Assembly (NCBI GenBank): GCA_028696935.1
Contig: JAQVGE010000019.1
Span: forward strand, 1 to 11,403
DNA: 11,403 bases
Source of the DNA: Minisyncoccota bacterium
GTDB taxonomy: Bacteria > Patescibacteria > Paceibacteria > UBA9973
Direction: 5' to 3'
The translations under genes were made by a program, and so were the position numbers. This document shows, piece by piece, positions 1-7,045 of this stretch (the first letter of the stretch is position 1; each line of letters starts with the position of its first letter). The notes under the pieces were generated by a model that was not told where the DNA came from, ran no database searches, and was given only the letters and a program-made list of their open reading frames with translations.

Positions 1-1
1 A

Positions 2-67
2 AGTAATGTATTTACTATTATTCAAGAAGGTTTTATTCGTAGATCTTTATCTAAAAACGCTGTTTAG
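2..67 (+). CDS. yidC: YidC/Oxa1 family membrane protein insertase, C-terminal end (5' partial)
   Basis: Only the last 21 codons and a TAG stop are visible; the gene enters from the left edge. The readable peptide, SNVFTIIQEGFIRRSLSKNAV, matches in style the end of the last membrane segment of YidC/Oxa1 insertases, where a W-x-x-S-N-x-(F/L)-x-I-x-Q stretch is followed by a short basic tail. YidC inserts proteins into the inner membrane, alone or with SecYEG. The call is strengthened by the next gene, 23 bp downstream on the same strand, which is jag; yidC-jag adjacency is a widespread bacterial arrangement. The motif and context are established knowledge. The identification from 21 residues is inference. 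Confidence 0.72.
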   Translation, partial: SNVFTIIQEGFIRRSLSKNAV

Positions 68-90
68 TTAATTTTTTTATTTAAAACATT

Positions 91-570
91 ATGGAAAAAG
101 ATAAAATAAAAAAAATAGTAGAGGAAATATTTAATCATACCGGATGTACTATTTCTAAGTGTGAAATTAGTGAAGAGGATGGAATGGTTTGGTGTATGAT
201 TGAAACACCTGACTCAAAATTAATGATTGGGCGTGAAGGTGAAACTCTTAGATCTTTCAACCATTTAGTTCGAAAAATGATTGAAAAAGAGGAAGGTTCT
301 TTTGAGGATGAAATGAAAAAACTTTTTATTGATATTAATGGATATCAGAAAAACCGATTAGATAGTTTAAAAAACATAGCTCACATGATGGCAGAAAGAG
401 CTAGATATTTTAAAAGTAATATTGAAATAGACCCTATGCCAGCTTATGAACGTCGCATTATTCATATGTTTTTAGAAAACAGTAGAGATATTAAAACTGA
501 ATCAGAGGGTGTTGGTTCAAACCGCAGGGTTGTAATTAAATATATTAACAATAATCCTGATTCTATTTAG
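91..570 (+). CDS. jag: Jag/KhpB RNA-binding protein (KH + R3H domains)
   Basis: This 159-aa protein belongs to the SpoIIIJ-associated Jag (KhpB) family, RNA-binding proteins linked in other bacteria to cell elongation and division through control of transcripts. A KH-type fold covers about residues 1-84, with the GxxG loop at residues 47-50 (GREG, within LMIGREGETLRSF). An R3H domain follows at about 118-151, with the R-x3-H signature at R121/H125 and a basic GSNRRVVI strand. It lacks the N-terminal Jag_N extension of longer homologues (B. subtilis Jag is about 208 aa), so it is a short form. It starts at ATG 91, 23 bp after the yidC stop, with no Shine-Dalgarno sequence in the AT-rich leader, so it is probably cotranscribed with yidC. 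A terminator follows its TAG stop. Confidence 0.93.
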   Translation: MEKDKIKKIVEEIFNHTGCTISKCEISEEDGMVWCMIETPDSKLMIGREGETLRSFNHLVRKMIEKEEGSFEDEMKKLFIDINGYQKNRLDSLKNIAHMMAERARYFKSNIEIDPMPAYERRIIHMFLENSRDIKTESEGVGSNRRVVIKYINNNPDSI

Positions 571-575
571 TTATT

Positions 576-1895
576 TTATTGTAAGTCTAGACTCCAAAGA
601 GTGGAGTCTTTTTTGTTTACAAAAAATAAGGTGTTTTCTTCTTTGTCTAAAAATAGATGTGTAGCATCAACAGGGATTTCTGTCACAGAGTTTGCCAGGG
701 TTACTTTATTTAAATTTTCTGTGTTTATTTTTACAAAATAATCATCAAAAGAAACAAGACCTTGGTACCAAGAATCTGGATATTGAATACCAACAACAGT
801 ATTTGGAACAGCACAGTAAACATTAACATTATCATTACTCCAGACACACTTTTCAGGTAAACCATAAGTGTTTAAATCATTTGTAGTGTGTTCTTTTTCG
901 TTAAATATCCAGAGTTTAGGACCAACCTCAAGAGAAGCCCCATATAAAATAGAGGTTCCACTATTATTTGAAAGGGTTGTTAGTCCTTTGATTCCTCCAA
1001 ACACTTTAGTTAATACTCCGTTGCTAGTGTTTAAACTAAACAAACTTCCATCAACAGACCAAGAGGGTTTTGTTGTTAAAAATATTTTTTGTTCATTTAT
1101 CCATTGGGATAACCATTCTGAAAAGGCAGAATTAAAAACTTGAACTTTTTTATTATCAGAAAATGACCCAGTTGCCCCAACAACCCCATTTAGATTTTTG
1201 GCTATAAAAAAGTATTTATTTTTATCAGGAGATAGACTAATATCAACAATATCTACTGGGAGGAAACTACCCTTCGTCTCCCCTATTGTTGCTACATAAC
1301 TAGTAATTGATTTATCTCCAACTGAAACATATCTATAAATAAAAGTTTTTGCCAAGCTATCAATAATAGCTTCATAAACTCCAGGAATAGTTGAGTTTGA
1401 AACCTTTATAACCTTTTTTGAGTCTAAATCCATTTGGTAAATATGCCCAGTTGATTTTTCTACATATCTTAAGGCAGGAAAAGTTTCTGTTTTTGTTTCT
1501 GTTTTCTTTGGTTCAGATTGAGTTGTTGTTTGATTTGCACTTTCCCCAACAGGTGTACTTATTTCAATTGAGGTATAATCATCACCAGTTGTTTCTGTGT
1601 AAGTTCTAATGTCTTCAAAGAACCTTGCACCAGCAACAGCAAAATCAGTTATTTTATAAAAACGAGATGATTCCCCCACCTGGGCTTCGTTAATCCAACT
1701 ACCGCCGGTTTGAATATTGTTTCCATTATCTGGGGTTAAATCACCACCTAAACCAAAAGGGTTAAAAGGTTTATTTTGGTTTGGGTCTGTATCACCACCT
1801 TCTTTCTTTTGATTAGAAAAAAACAAAAACCCAAGAATTATTAATAAAACAATGATGAATGTTGCTATAAAAATTGTTTTTGATGTTTTTTTCAT
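576..1895 (-). CDS. Membrane-anchored extracellular beta-propeller-like protein
   Basis: This 439-aa protein has a basic start and one hydrophobic segment at about residues 8-26, with no lipobox cysteine, so it is probably anchored by an uncleaved N-terminal helix with the rest outside the cell. A Pro/Asn/Gly-rich linker (about 28-62) leads to a long beta-rich region. Short units such as GHIYQMDLDSKKVIKVS, a YRYVSVGDKSITSYVATIG-like strand pair and the C-terminal LFFVNKKDSTLWSLDL recall WD40/YVTN-like propeller blades. A Thr/Glu/Lys-rich low-complexity insert sits at about 110-139. I cannot assign a named family. It is the last gene of the - strand unit, 5 bp after the pilin-peptidase stop, so it is likely cotranscribed with that gene and works at the cell surface with it. 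The ATG at 1895 is supported by the signal anchor. Its 3' end contains the jag terminator hairpin. Confidence 0.75.
   Translation of the reverse strand: MKKTSKTIFIATFIIVLLIILGFLFFSNQKKEGGDTDPNQNKPFNPFGLGGDLTPDNGNNIQTGGSWINEAQVGESSRFYKITDFAVAGARFFEDIRTYTETTGDDYTSIEISTPVGESANQTTTQSEPKKTETKTETFPALRYVEKSTGHIYQMDLDSKKVIKVSNSTIPGVYEAIIDSLAKTFIYRYVSVGDKSITSYVATIGETKGSFLPVDIVDISLSPDKNKYFFIAKNLNGVVGATGSFSDNKKVQVFNSAFSEWLSQWINEQKIFLTTKPSWSVDGSLFSLNTSNGVLTKVFGGIKGLTTLSNNSGTSILYGASLEVGPKLWIFNEKEHTTNDLNTYGLPEKCVWSNDNVNVYCAVPNTVVGIQYPDSWYQGLVSFDDYFVKINTENLNKVTLANSVTEIPVDATHLFLDKEENTLFFVNKKDSTLWSLDLQ
589..614 (+). terminator. Rho-independent terminator of the yidC-jag unit
   Basis: A perfect 8-bp stem (AGACTCCA at 589-596 paired with TGGAGTCT at 602-609) with a 5-nt loop (AAGAG) runs directly into six T residues (609-614) on the + strand. 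It lies 18 bp after the jag stop. On the - strand no U-run follows the hairpin, so it should work for the + strand only. It lies wholly inside the last codons of the convergent - strand gene ending at 576. Confidence 0.88.
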
Positions 1896-1900
1896 GATTT

Positions 1901-3001
1901 TTATCTACCTGTTGTTGACCAGTGCCAAGGCTCACTAGCTAAATTTTTTAATCCATAATTATGAGCATTATTGGCTAACCATTTAAAACAAGGGCTATTT
2001 TTACCACCAGACTCCATCATGCTCTTGCCATTACACCTAAAATCTATAGCTTTTCCTGATTCGTGCATTGAACGCCCAATCCTTGCCGTTGGAGGATTGC
2101 AATCTTCTGCTGGTGAATTTTCTATATCTGGACACCCGTTTTTAATTCTCAGAGCTCTTTGTTGTGCTTCAGATCTAGAGCCATAGCCGGAAAGAAGTAT
2201 GTTTTCTTTTTTGGCATCCGCAATGAGTTTTTCTAAATTAGAAGCTATTGATTTGCATACGTTTATTACTCCAGCTGGAGTTCCACCATCAGCAACATTG
2301 GTAAATCCTTCTGGACAAAGAGCAATACTACCACCACTTGAATATTGTGCCCAAGGGACATCTTCTTTTTCAATCTCAATTGAAAGTCTATCAACACTCA
2401 AACCTCTCTTACCTAATAAATCAGGGTTTATGGTGTTTAAAAGAGCATAAGAACCAATTGCAATTAAAAGACCTAAGATTGCTTGGGTAATTTGTTTTTT
2501 AGCTTCAGTTTTACCAAAAACAGAGTCTGTTCCCATCCACTGAACACCACCAATAATAAGCATTATGACAGCCAGGGCTGCAGCTAGGCCAATTGCCAAG
2601 AGGAAAAATTTATTAAAATAATCTCCAATATTATTAGTGGTAATTTCTTCAAAATCACCAATAGGAGCTAGAAGTTTGTATGTATTAGGGTCTACCTCTT
2701 CATTTTGGTTTGATTGTGGAGTAACAACAACGTATTCATTTGTTATTACAGGTTCACCTGGTAATGTTACAGGTTGGCACATTGTTGAAGTTGAACCAAG
2801 ATTGTTTTGCATAAATAAGGTTCGATTATTTTCACATTCTACTTGTGTTTTAAAACCACCATATGTAGCTGGAATCGGACCTGTTTTATACTCAAAGACA
2901 ATAACATCAGCTTTTAGTGTTTCGTTTTTTAAAAAAAACAAAAATAAAACAAATAAAGCGAATCCAATTAATTTATATAAAATTTTATATTTTTTATTCA
3001 T
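1901..3001 (-). CDS. T4SS-type pilin domain fused to VanY-like D,D-carboxypeptidase (peptidase M15)
   Basis: This 366-aa exported protein has two recognisable modules. A signal or anchor segment lies at about residues 8-26 and a Cys-containing linker follows. A VirB2/T4SS_pilin-like module covers about 118-195: two hydrophobic helices (about 131-155 and 168-190) around a polar loop (GGVQWMGTDSVFGKTEAKKQ), ending in LLNTINP, the usual layout of pilins in Patescibacteria. An M15B/VanY peptidase covers about 245-366, with SMHESGKAIDF at 311-321 giving zinc ligands H313 and D320, and EPWHW at 357-361 giving catalytic E357 and ligand H360. An upstream SGYGSRSEAQQ stretch resembles the substrate-binding region of these enzymes. 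The catalytic set looks intact, so peptidoglycan D-Ala-D-Ala cleavage is expected. Several cysteines suggest disulfides outside the membrane. It begins 1 bp after the Ig-like gene and ends 5 bp before the propeller gene. Coupled action (local wall opening by the pilus machine) is inference. Confidence 0.88.
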   Translation of the reverse strand: MNKKYKILYKLIGFALFVLFLFFLKNETLKADVIVFEYKTGPIPATYGGFKTQVECENNRTLFMQNNLGSTSTMCQPVTLPGEPVITNEYVVVTPQSNQNEEVDPNTYKLLAPIGDFEEITTNNIGDYFNKFFLLAIGLAAALAVIMLIIGGVQWMGTDSVFGKTEAKKQITQAILGLLIAIGSYALLNTINPDLLGKRGLSVDRLSIEIEKEDVPWAQYSSGGSIALCPEGFTNVADGGTPAGVINVCKSIASNLEKLIADAKKENILLSGYGSRSEAQQRALRIKNGCPDIENSPAEDCNPPTARIGRSMHESGKAIDFRCNGKSMMESGGKNSPCFKWLANNAHNYGLKNLASEPWHWSTTGR

Positions 3002-3002
3002 T

Positions 3003-3998
3003 TTACAATGTTATTTTTAGTCTACCTTTAGCCTGTTGGAATAATGCGCGTAGATTTTCTATTGTTAAGTCTATCGTTGCATATCCTCCACGAGCACTTG
3101 GTCTAATTGTTACCTCTGTTTTTTTGATAGGGGTTGCTATTTTTTCATCATTTATTTCCCAGTTATAAACAAAACTTGCCTCGTTTCCTTTTAGGGCTAA
3201 GAAATATGGTTCAGCAACAACTGTCATTTCGTTTTCTTCCATAAAAGAACCATCTACCAAAGCTTTATTGTAAAGAATTCCTTCGGTCGGTGATTTTTTG
3301 TAAAAAATTATTTTAGGTTCAATTATTGGAATTATTATATTTTTCGTAGCACTATATTTTCCATCAACAGATGAAACAACAACAGAGATGTCTTCGTTTT
3401 TATTTAAAGGATCATTTTTAAAAGAATAGGAGTCTTTGTTGTATCCAGAGGCACTTTGAACTGTATCGTTGTTAGATTTCCAAGTATAAGTCATATTACC
3501 CTTACCCTCTTTTATGGTGTTTGTGTTTGGTATTGCAACAACCTTTATTTTACCTTCTCTTGAAACAAAAGATTTTCCACGATAAAAAGGTGGAGTATAT
3601 CCATCAACCGCTTCCCACAAAACATCAATTTCTGACGGGGAAATGCCAATTTTCTTGGTTACACTGTTCATAGAGCCAGATGGAGTTATGGTTACATCAA
3701 AAACAGTTGTTGTGTTTGGTCCAAAAGTTCTAAAAGAGTAGGTTGTTTTACCATAACCACTTAAAATAACTTTTGAGCCGCTTCGCCACTCAATAATGGC
3801 TTTATTTAAATCAACAGCATAGCTAACAAGCTTGATTGTAACATCTTGATATGGTTCAGGGTTTTGAGGAATTATTTGAATATCAACATCACTTTCTTGT
3901 AATATGATTTCTGTTTCAGCACGCAAAAAGAATGGTACAAAGACTAGACCAAACAAAGCAATTATAATAGATAAATTTTTTATTTTTTGTTTGTTCAC
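3003..3998 (-). CDS. Exported protein with three Ig/PKD-like repeats
   Basis: This 331-aa protein has an N-terminal signal segment (about residues 8-24, followed by FLRAETE, a plausible cleavage site after Ala). The rest is beta-rich and divides into three similar units with equivalent tryptophans at W71, W173 and W280. The units share a pattern: x-x-x-W-(R/K/E) ... SGY-K-T/D-YSF (first two) ... a V-x-V/I-x-I strand pair. This suggests tandem Ig-like or PKD-like domains, a common form for surface structural or adhesive proteins. The start is a GTG codon: an in-frame TAG lies three codons upstream and the next methionine is M110, after the signal segment. It is the first gene of the exported-protein block, with a promoter just upstream, and its stop is 1 bp before the pilin-peptidase start. 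The specific role is unknown; a pilus-associated surface component is inference. Confidence 0.8.
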   Translation of the reverse strand: MNKQKIKNLSIIIALFGLVFVPFFLRAETEIILQESDVDIQIIPQNPEPYQDVTIKLVSYAVDLNKAIIEWRSGSKVILSGYGKTTYSFRTFGPNTTTVFDVTITPSGSMNSVTKKIGISPSEIDVLWEAVDGYTPPFYRGKSFVSREGKIKVVAIPNTNTIKEGKGNMTYTWKSNNDTVQSASGYNKDSYSFKNDPLNKNEDISVVVSSVDGKYSATKNIIIPIIEPKIIFYKKSPTEGILYNKALVDGSFMEENEMTVVAEPYFLALKGNEASFVYNWEINDEKIATPIKKTEVTIRPSARGGYATIDLTIENLRALFQQAKGRLKITL

Positions 3999-4008
3999 TG
4001 TTAACTAT

Positions 4009-4037
4009 ATTATACGATAACGGGGTTTTTGAAACAA
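4009..4037 (-). promoter_or_regulatory. Putative sigma70-type promoter for the Ig-like/pilin/propeller block
   Basis: On the - strand a perfect TATAAT (4014 to 4009) is preceded, with exactly 17 bp between, by TTGTTT (4037 to 4032), which keeps the TTG of the -35 consensus. Transcription would begin near 4002, only 4-5 nt before the GTG start at 3998, giving an essentially leaderless message. It lies in the 45-bp gap after the VirB4 gene. Confidence 0.6.
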
Positions 4038-4043
4038 CTAACC

Positions 4044-5879
4044 TTAATTTTTTGACCCATTAGCTAGCTCTTCCTTGGCTTTTTTAATAGCCAAAATCTG
4101 AGAAGGATCAGAGGTGATAATTTGGTCTTCGGTATAAGAAGCGATAATTTTAGTAGCAACGTGCTTGAGTCCAACAAAGAAAATTCCCTCCCCTACATTA
4201 GATTCTAGAAGTAAATATTTTTCTTCTTCGGTTAAATTAAACGTTTGTTGCAAAACATCAACAGTTGAAGGTGATTGTTTTAATAACAATTGAATAGAAG
4301 AGTTTGTTATTATTGGCACTCCATAAGGACTTTTCATAAAGTCGCCGACGTCCTGGGTAATAGTTGCTAATCCTAGATAATATTTACGCCCTCTTTTAGC
4401 AATTGAATAAAGGAAAGAAGCGGTGTCTTCTGATTTCATCATCCACCAAGCTTCGTCAACAACCAATAATCTTTTGCGGATATTTTTACGTACAGTATTC
4501 CAGATATAGTGAGTAACAATATACATTGCGACTGGTTTTAGCTCGTCTTCCATATCACGGACAGAAAAGACTACAAACTTCTTATTTATATCAACATTTG
4601 ATGGTTGGTTTAAAAATGAAGCCCAGGAACCATGAGTATATTTGGTTAGTCTTTGGAGAAGTGATTCACTTCCCTCAATTCCAGCAAGAACCATTTCAAA
4701 ATCAGACAAAAGTGGTGGCTCTATGTTTCTAAAATCAGAATCTGAGGTTATGTCTTTTAAGGCATAAGTCTCAGTGATTGCTCGATCAATAATAGAATCT
4801 TCTTCAGGGCTAAGTCCACCAAGCATTATTCTAAATAAACCAACCAGAGTTATGACGTTTGAGCGCAAAACATCTCCAGGGGTTTCGTCTTTTGTGGGAA
4901 CAGGTAAATCAAAAGGATTAATGTGATGGTCAGAAGATAAAGCAATATTGAAATATCTCCCTCCCACTGCTTCTGCGAGGTATTCATATTCTCTTTCTGG
5001 GTCAATCACAATAACCTCGGTATCAAACATCAAAGTTCTTATGATTTCAAGCTTTGTGGCATAAGATTTACCAGCTCCAGAGGTAGCGAAAATAATAGAG
5101 TTGTAATTAGGTAAGGAAAATCTATCAAAAAGAATAAGACTAGAGTTGTGTCTATTAACTCCATATAAAATACCCTTATTGTTTGTGAGGTCAAATGAAA
5201 CAAATGGGAAGATGCTAGATAAAGGTTCAGTATTAAGTTTTTGATGAATACCTAAAATATCTGTTCCCAAAGGAAGAACACTTTTGAATCCAACATCTTG
5301 TTGGAAGAGAGCTGGTTTTAAGTAAACTAATTTTGATTCCAAAAGTGATTTTATTTCACTTTCAACTTTAAATAAATCGTTTTCATTGTCGGCGTAAATT
5401 GTAATATAAAGACCAACGTCAAACATTTTCTCCTGAGCTTGCATTAAATTATCTCTTAAACCCTCTAGGTCACGATAAGCAGTATCAAGCATTGGATCAC
5501 GAACTAAGCCTTTTGATTCTCTTATTGAAATTTGGCTTTGGACTTCCGCCACTTTCTTTTGGAAGGTTCTTAATATTTCAGATGTTTCAATGGGGTGAAT
5601 AAAAATAGAAACATCAATAATCTTATCAAGATTAATAATAGGAGAAAACCAATTATCTGATAAATATCTAGGGTAAGAAATAACAAAGAAGGTTCTAGCC
5701 ATCTTGTCTCCTAGATTAATTGACCTAGGGGTTATTTGAAGAGCAGAAGGAGCAATAACATCTTGAAGTTCAAGTGTTGCCGCTTTGTATATTTCAGAAG
5801 GTAGAATAGGCATTACCGTGCTGTTTGGTTTGTTCTCTCCTTCTTCTTTATTTCCTAAAAATGATGAAAATAATCCCAT
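4044..5879 (-). CDS. virB4: VirB4/TraC-family T4SS ATPase (motor domain half)
   Basis: This 611-aa ATPase of the VirB4/TraC/CagE family powers assembly or transport in type IV secretion systems at the cytoplasmic face of the membrane. Walker A is at residues 265-272 (ATSGAGKS), a conserved IDPEREYEYLA stretch at about 292-302, Walker B at about 470-477 (RLLVVDEA, D475/E476), and the TQD motif typical of the family at about 508-510. The first 230 residues match the middle region of full VirB4, including a 'FFVISYPRYL' strand. The extreme N-terminal VirB4 domain is missing here and is supplied by the separate gene 7 bp upstream (5887-6540). The two lengths add to 828 aa, about the size of an intact VirB4. 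Both nucleotide-binding motifs look intact, so it should be an active ATPase. The ATG at 5879 has no Shine-Dalgarno sequence; tight spacing suggests translational coupling. Confidence 0.95.
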   Translation of the reverse strand: MGLFSSFLGNKEEGENKPNSTVMPILPSEIYKAATLELQDVIAPSALQITPRSINLGDKMARTFFVISYPRYLSDNWFSPIINLDKIIDVSIFIHPIETSEILRTFQKKVAEVQSQISIRESKGLVRDPMLDTAYRDLEGLRDNLMQAQEKMFDVGLYITIYADNENDLFKVESEIKSLLESKLVYLKPALFQQDVGFKSVLPLGTDILGIHQKLNTEPLSSIFPFVSFDLTNNKGILYGVNRHNSSLILFDRFSLPNYNSIIFATSGAGKSYATKLEIIRTLMFDTEVIVIDPEREYEYLAEAVGGRYFNIALSSDHHINPFDLPVPTKDETPGDVLRSNVITLVGLFRIMLGGLSPEEDSIIDRAITETYALKDITSDSDFRNIEPPLLSDFEMVLAGIEGSESLLQRLTKYTHGSWASFLNQPSNVDINKKFVVFSVRDMEDELKPVAMYIVTHYIWNTVRKNIRKRLLVVDEAWWMMKSEDTASFLYSIAKRGRKYYLGLATITQDVGDFMKSPYGVPIITNSSIQLLLKQSPSTVDVLQQTFNLTEEEKYLLLESNVGEGIFFVGLKHVATKIIASYTEDQIITSDPSQILAIKKAKEELANGSKN

Positions 5880-5886
5880 AATAAAA

Positions 5887-6540
5887 TTACTCTAATTTAA
5901 TACCCTGACTAATATCTCCAGGATTGAAAGTTTTATAAAATAACTCGACAATAGCTTCTGTGTCTAGTTGTGAACTACGAATACCAATTCCACTTAATCC
6001 ATCAATAACAACCCCAACTCTTTGGTCCAACTGACTTCTCTTTTCTTCAAAAGAAGCAAGGTCGATTGCTTTTTTTGTATCAGCAACTTGTTTTTTAGGA
6101 GCTTTACCTCCAATCATGTTTTCTAGGATACCCCCATCAGTTTTTAGGGTTGTTGGATTGTATGGAATTACAATAAAAAAACTTTTAGTCATTATGTTTA
6201 CATCGTCGGTAAAAGACTTAATAAAATCAATATATTCTCTTGTTTGAATTTTTAGTAAAGATTCATTTTGTTCTTTTATTCTATCTTCTAGTGAAATAAG
6301 ATAAGGTCTAATATCGAGTCTTCTGGATTGAACAACGATTTGAGTAGAAAAATCAAGTCCATTCAAGAAAGATTGAAAAGAATTTATGATTGCGGCCTGT
6401 TCGTCTGATGATTTTAATGACAAATTAATAGAAGAAGCCAACAGCACAGCTCTTAACCCACCATCTTTTAAAATAATGATTCCATTGCGAATCTCTTTAA
6501 TGGGAACAAAATCTTGAGCTGCTTTTGCTTTGATTGCCAT
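5887..6540 (-). CDS. TraC/VirB4 N-terminal domain protein (separately encoded)
   Basis: This 217-aa cytoplasmic protein has no membrane segment. It matches the N-terminal domain of VirB4/TraC ATPases: an opening VPIKEIRNGIIILKDGGLRAVL strand pair (about residues 12-33), an SSINLSLKSSDEQ turn, a QIVVQSRRLDI strand, a long helix, a FFIVIPYNP strand (121-129), and a closing helical section with LDQRV...L..GI..R (about 171-188) ending near FYKTFNPGD. No Walker motifs are present. It sits immediately before the ATPase-body gene (7-bp gap, same strand), so the two products probably form one functional VirB4. I believe Patescibacteria genomes often encode a stand-alone TraC-like protein here, so this may be a lineage-wide split rather than a recent break. 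The frame is intact and it has its own ATG and a promoter-like element upstream. Confidence 0.85.
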   Translation of the reverse strand: MAIKAKAAQDFVPIKEIRNGIIILKDGGLRAVLLASSINLSLKSSDEQAAIINSFQSFLNGLDFSTQIVVQSRRLDIRPYLISLEDRIKEQNESLLKIQTREYIDFIKSFTDDVNIMTKSFFIVIPYNPTTLKTDGGILENMIGGKAPKKQVADTKKAIDLASFEEKRSQLDQRVGVVIDGLSGIGIRSSQLDTEAIVELFYKTFNPGDISQGIKLE

Positions 6541-6579
6541 ACGAAATTAATTTAAGGAAAATTACTATCTAATAAACTG

Positions 6580-6588
6580 ATTATAACA
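6580..6588 (-). promoter_or_regulatory. Extended -10 promoter element before the TraC-N/VirB4 genes
   Basis: On the - strand TGTTATAAT (6588 to 6580) is a full extended -10 (TG-n-TATAAT) in the 61-bp gap between the PrgI gene and the TraC-N gene. The -35 region is poor, as is usual for extended -10 promoters. It would give a leader of about 33 nt without a Shine-Dalgarno sequence. Confidence 0.5.
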
Positions 6589-6601
6589 TTTTAATCAATA
6601 A

Positions 6602-7006
6602 TTAAGAATTATTTTTATCTTCAACATCTAAACTCCAAGATAAATCCTTAATTGAATCGACTGAAACATTTGGTAAAACAGAGATTGGTTCACTTGCGAC
6701 TTCTTCTTTTTTGTCATCTGGTTTGGCTAGCCTTTGTTTCCAGATGTATAACTTGTTGGAAATAAAATAACTAATTCCGGCCTGCAAGTAATAAGCAAAA
6801 GGCTTGTTGTTTATTCTATAAAAAGTTAAAAGACCAGTTAGCCCCCCAACTAAAAGCATTGGGATAATTGCAATCCATAGAGGAAGAACTCTAAATAGTA
6901 GATAGATTAAACCCCCTCCCCCAACTAAATAAGCAAATTGACGAAAAGAAAAAGGGCCAAAAAGCTTGTCTTCAATATCAATAAATTGTGGCACTTTAAA
7001 TTGCAT
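6602..7006 (-). CDS. PrgI-family inner-membrane protein (VirB3-like T4SS component)
   Basis: This 134-aa protein starts MQFKVPQFIDIEDKLFGPFS, the hallmark opening of PrgI-family proteins (amphipathic 'VPQFI...EDKL.GP.S..Q' followed by membrane helices). Two adjacent hydrophobic helices follow (about 22-41 and 43-63), then a conserved short cytoplasmic section (NKPFAYYLQAGISYFISNKLYIWK) and a variable charged tail. PrgI proteins sit next to VirB4 genes in Gram-positive and CPR T4SS loci and are thought to play the VirB3 part, docking the VirB4 ATPase to the membrane. The gene order here (PrgI, TraC-N, VirB4) fits. The start codon is only 3 bp from the inverted repeat of the four-helix-bundle unit, so its native upstream region has probably been replaced. 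It has no Shine-Dalgarno sequence. Confidence 0.88.
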   Translation of the reverse strand: MQFKVPQFIDIEDKLFGPFSFRQFAYLVGGGGLIYLLFRVLPLWIAIIPMLLVGGLTGLLTFYRINNKPFAYYLQAGISYFISNKLYIWKQRLAKPDDKKEEVASEPISVLPNVSVDSIKDLSWSLDVEDKNNS

Positions 7007-7009
7007 AAT

Positions 7010-7041
7010 AAGTAGAAAGTAGTAGGTAGTAAGTAGTAAGG
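7010..7041 (+). repeat. Left inverted repeat of the four-helix-bundle unit
   Basis: The repeat begins AAGTAGAAAGTAGTAGG and continues TAGTAAGTAGTAAGG. It is the inverse partner of 7442-7473, with mismatches at positions 7, 9, 18, 25 and 28 of 32. It also has an internal tandem character (repeated AGTAG/AGTAAG), so slippage could have shaped it. It lies 4 bp downstream of the four-helix-bundle stop. Confidence 0.75.
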
Positions 7042-7045
7042 TTTA

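Noticed and set aside
868..1143. Open frame on the + strand opposite the propeller gene
   Set aside because: It is antisense to a well-supported gene, has no recognisable domain and no start context. The same holds for + strand frames at 1418-1609, 1971-2186, 2199-2450, 2637-3168, 4526-4732, 7917-8108 and 8550-8864.
4020..4046. Intrinsic terminator after the VirB4 gene
   Set aside because: Only a weak GGTT/AACC pairing can be drawn and no U-run follows it on the - strand, while a good -10 element fits the same gap.
5880..5886. Frameshift or assembly error splitting virB4
   Set aside because: The upstream frame ends with a clean stop, the downstream frame has its own ATG, and each half ends at a domain boundary, so two true genes are more likely.
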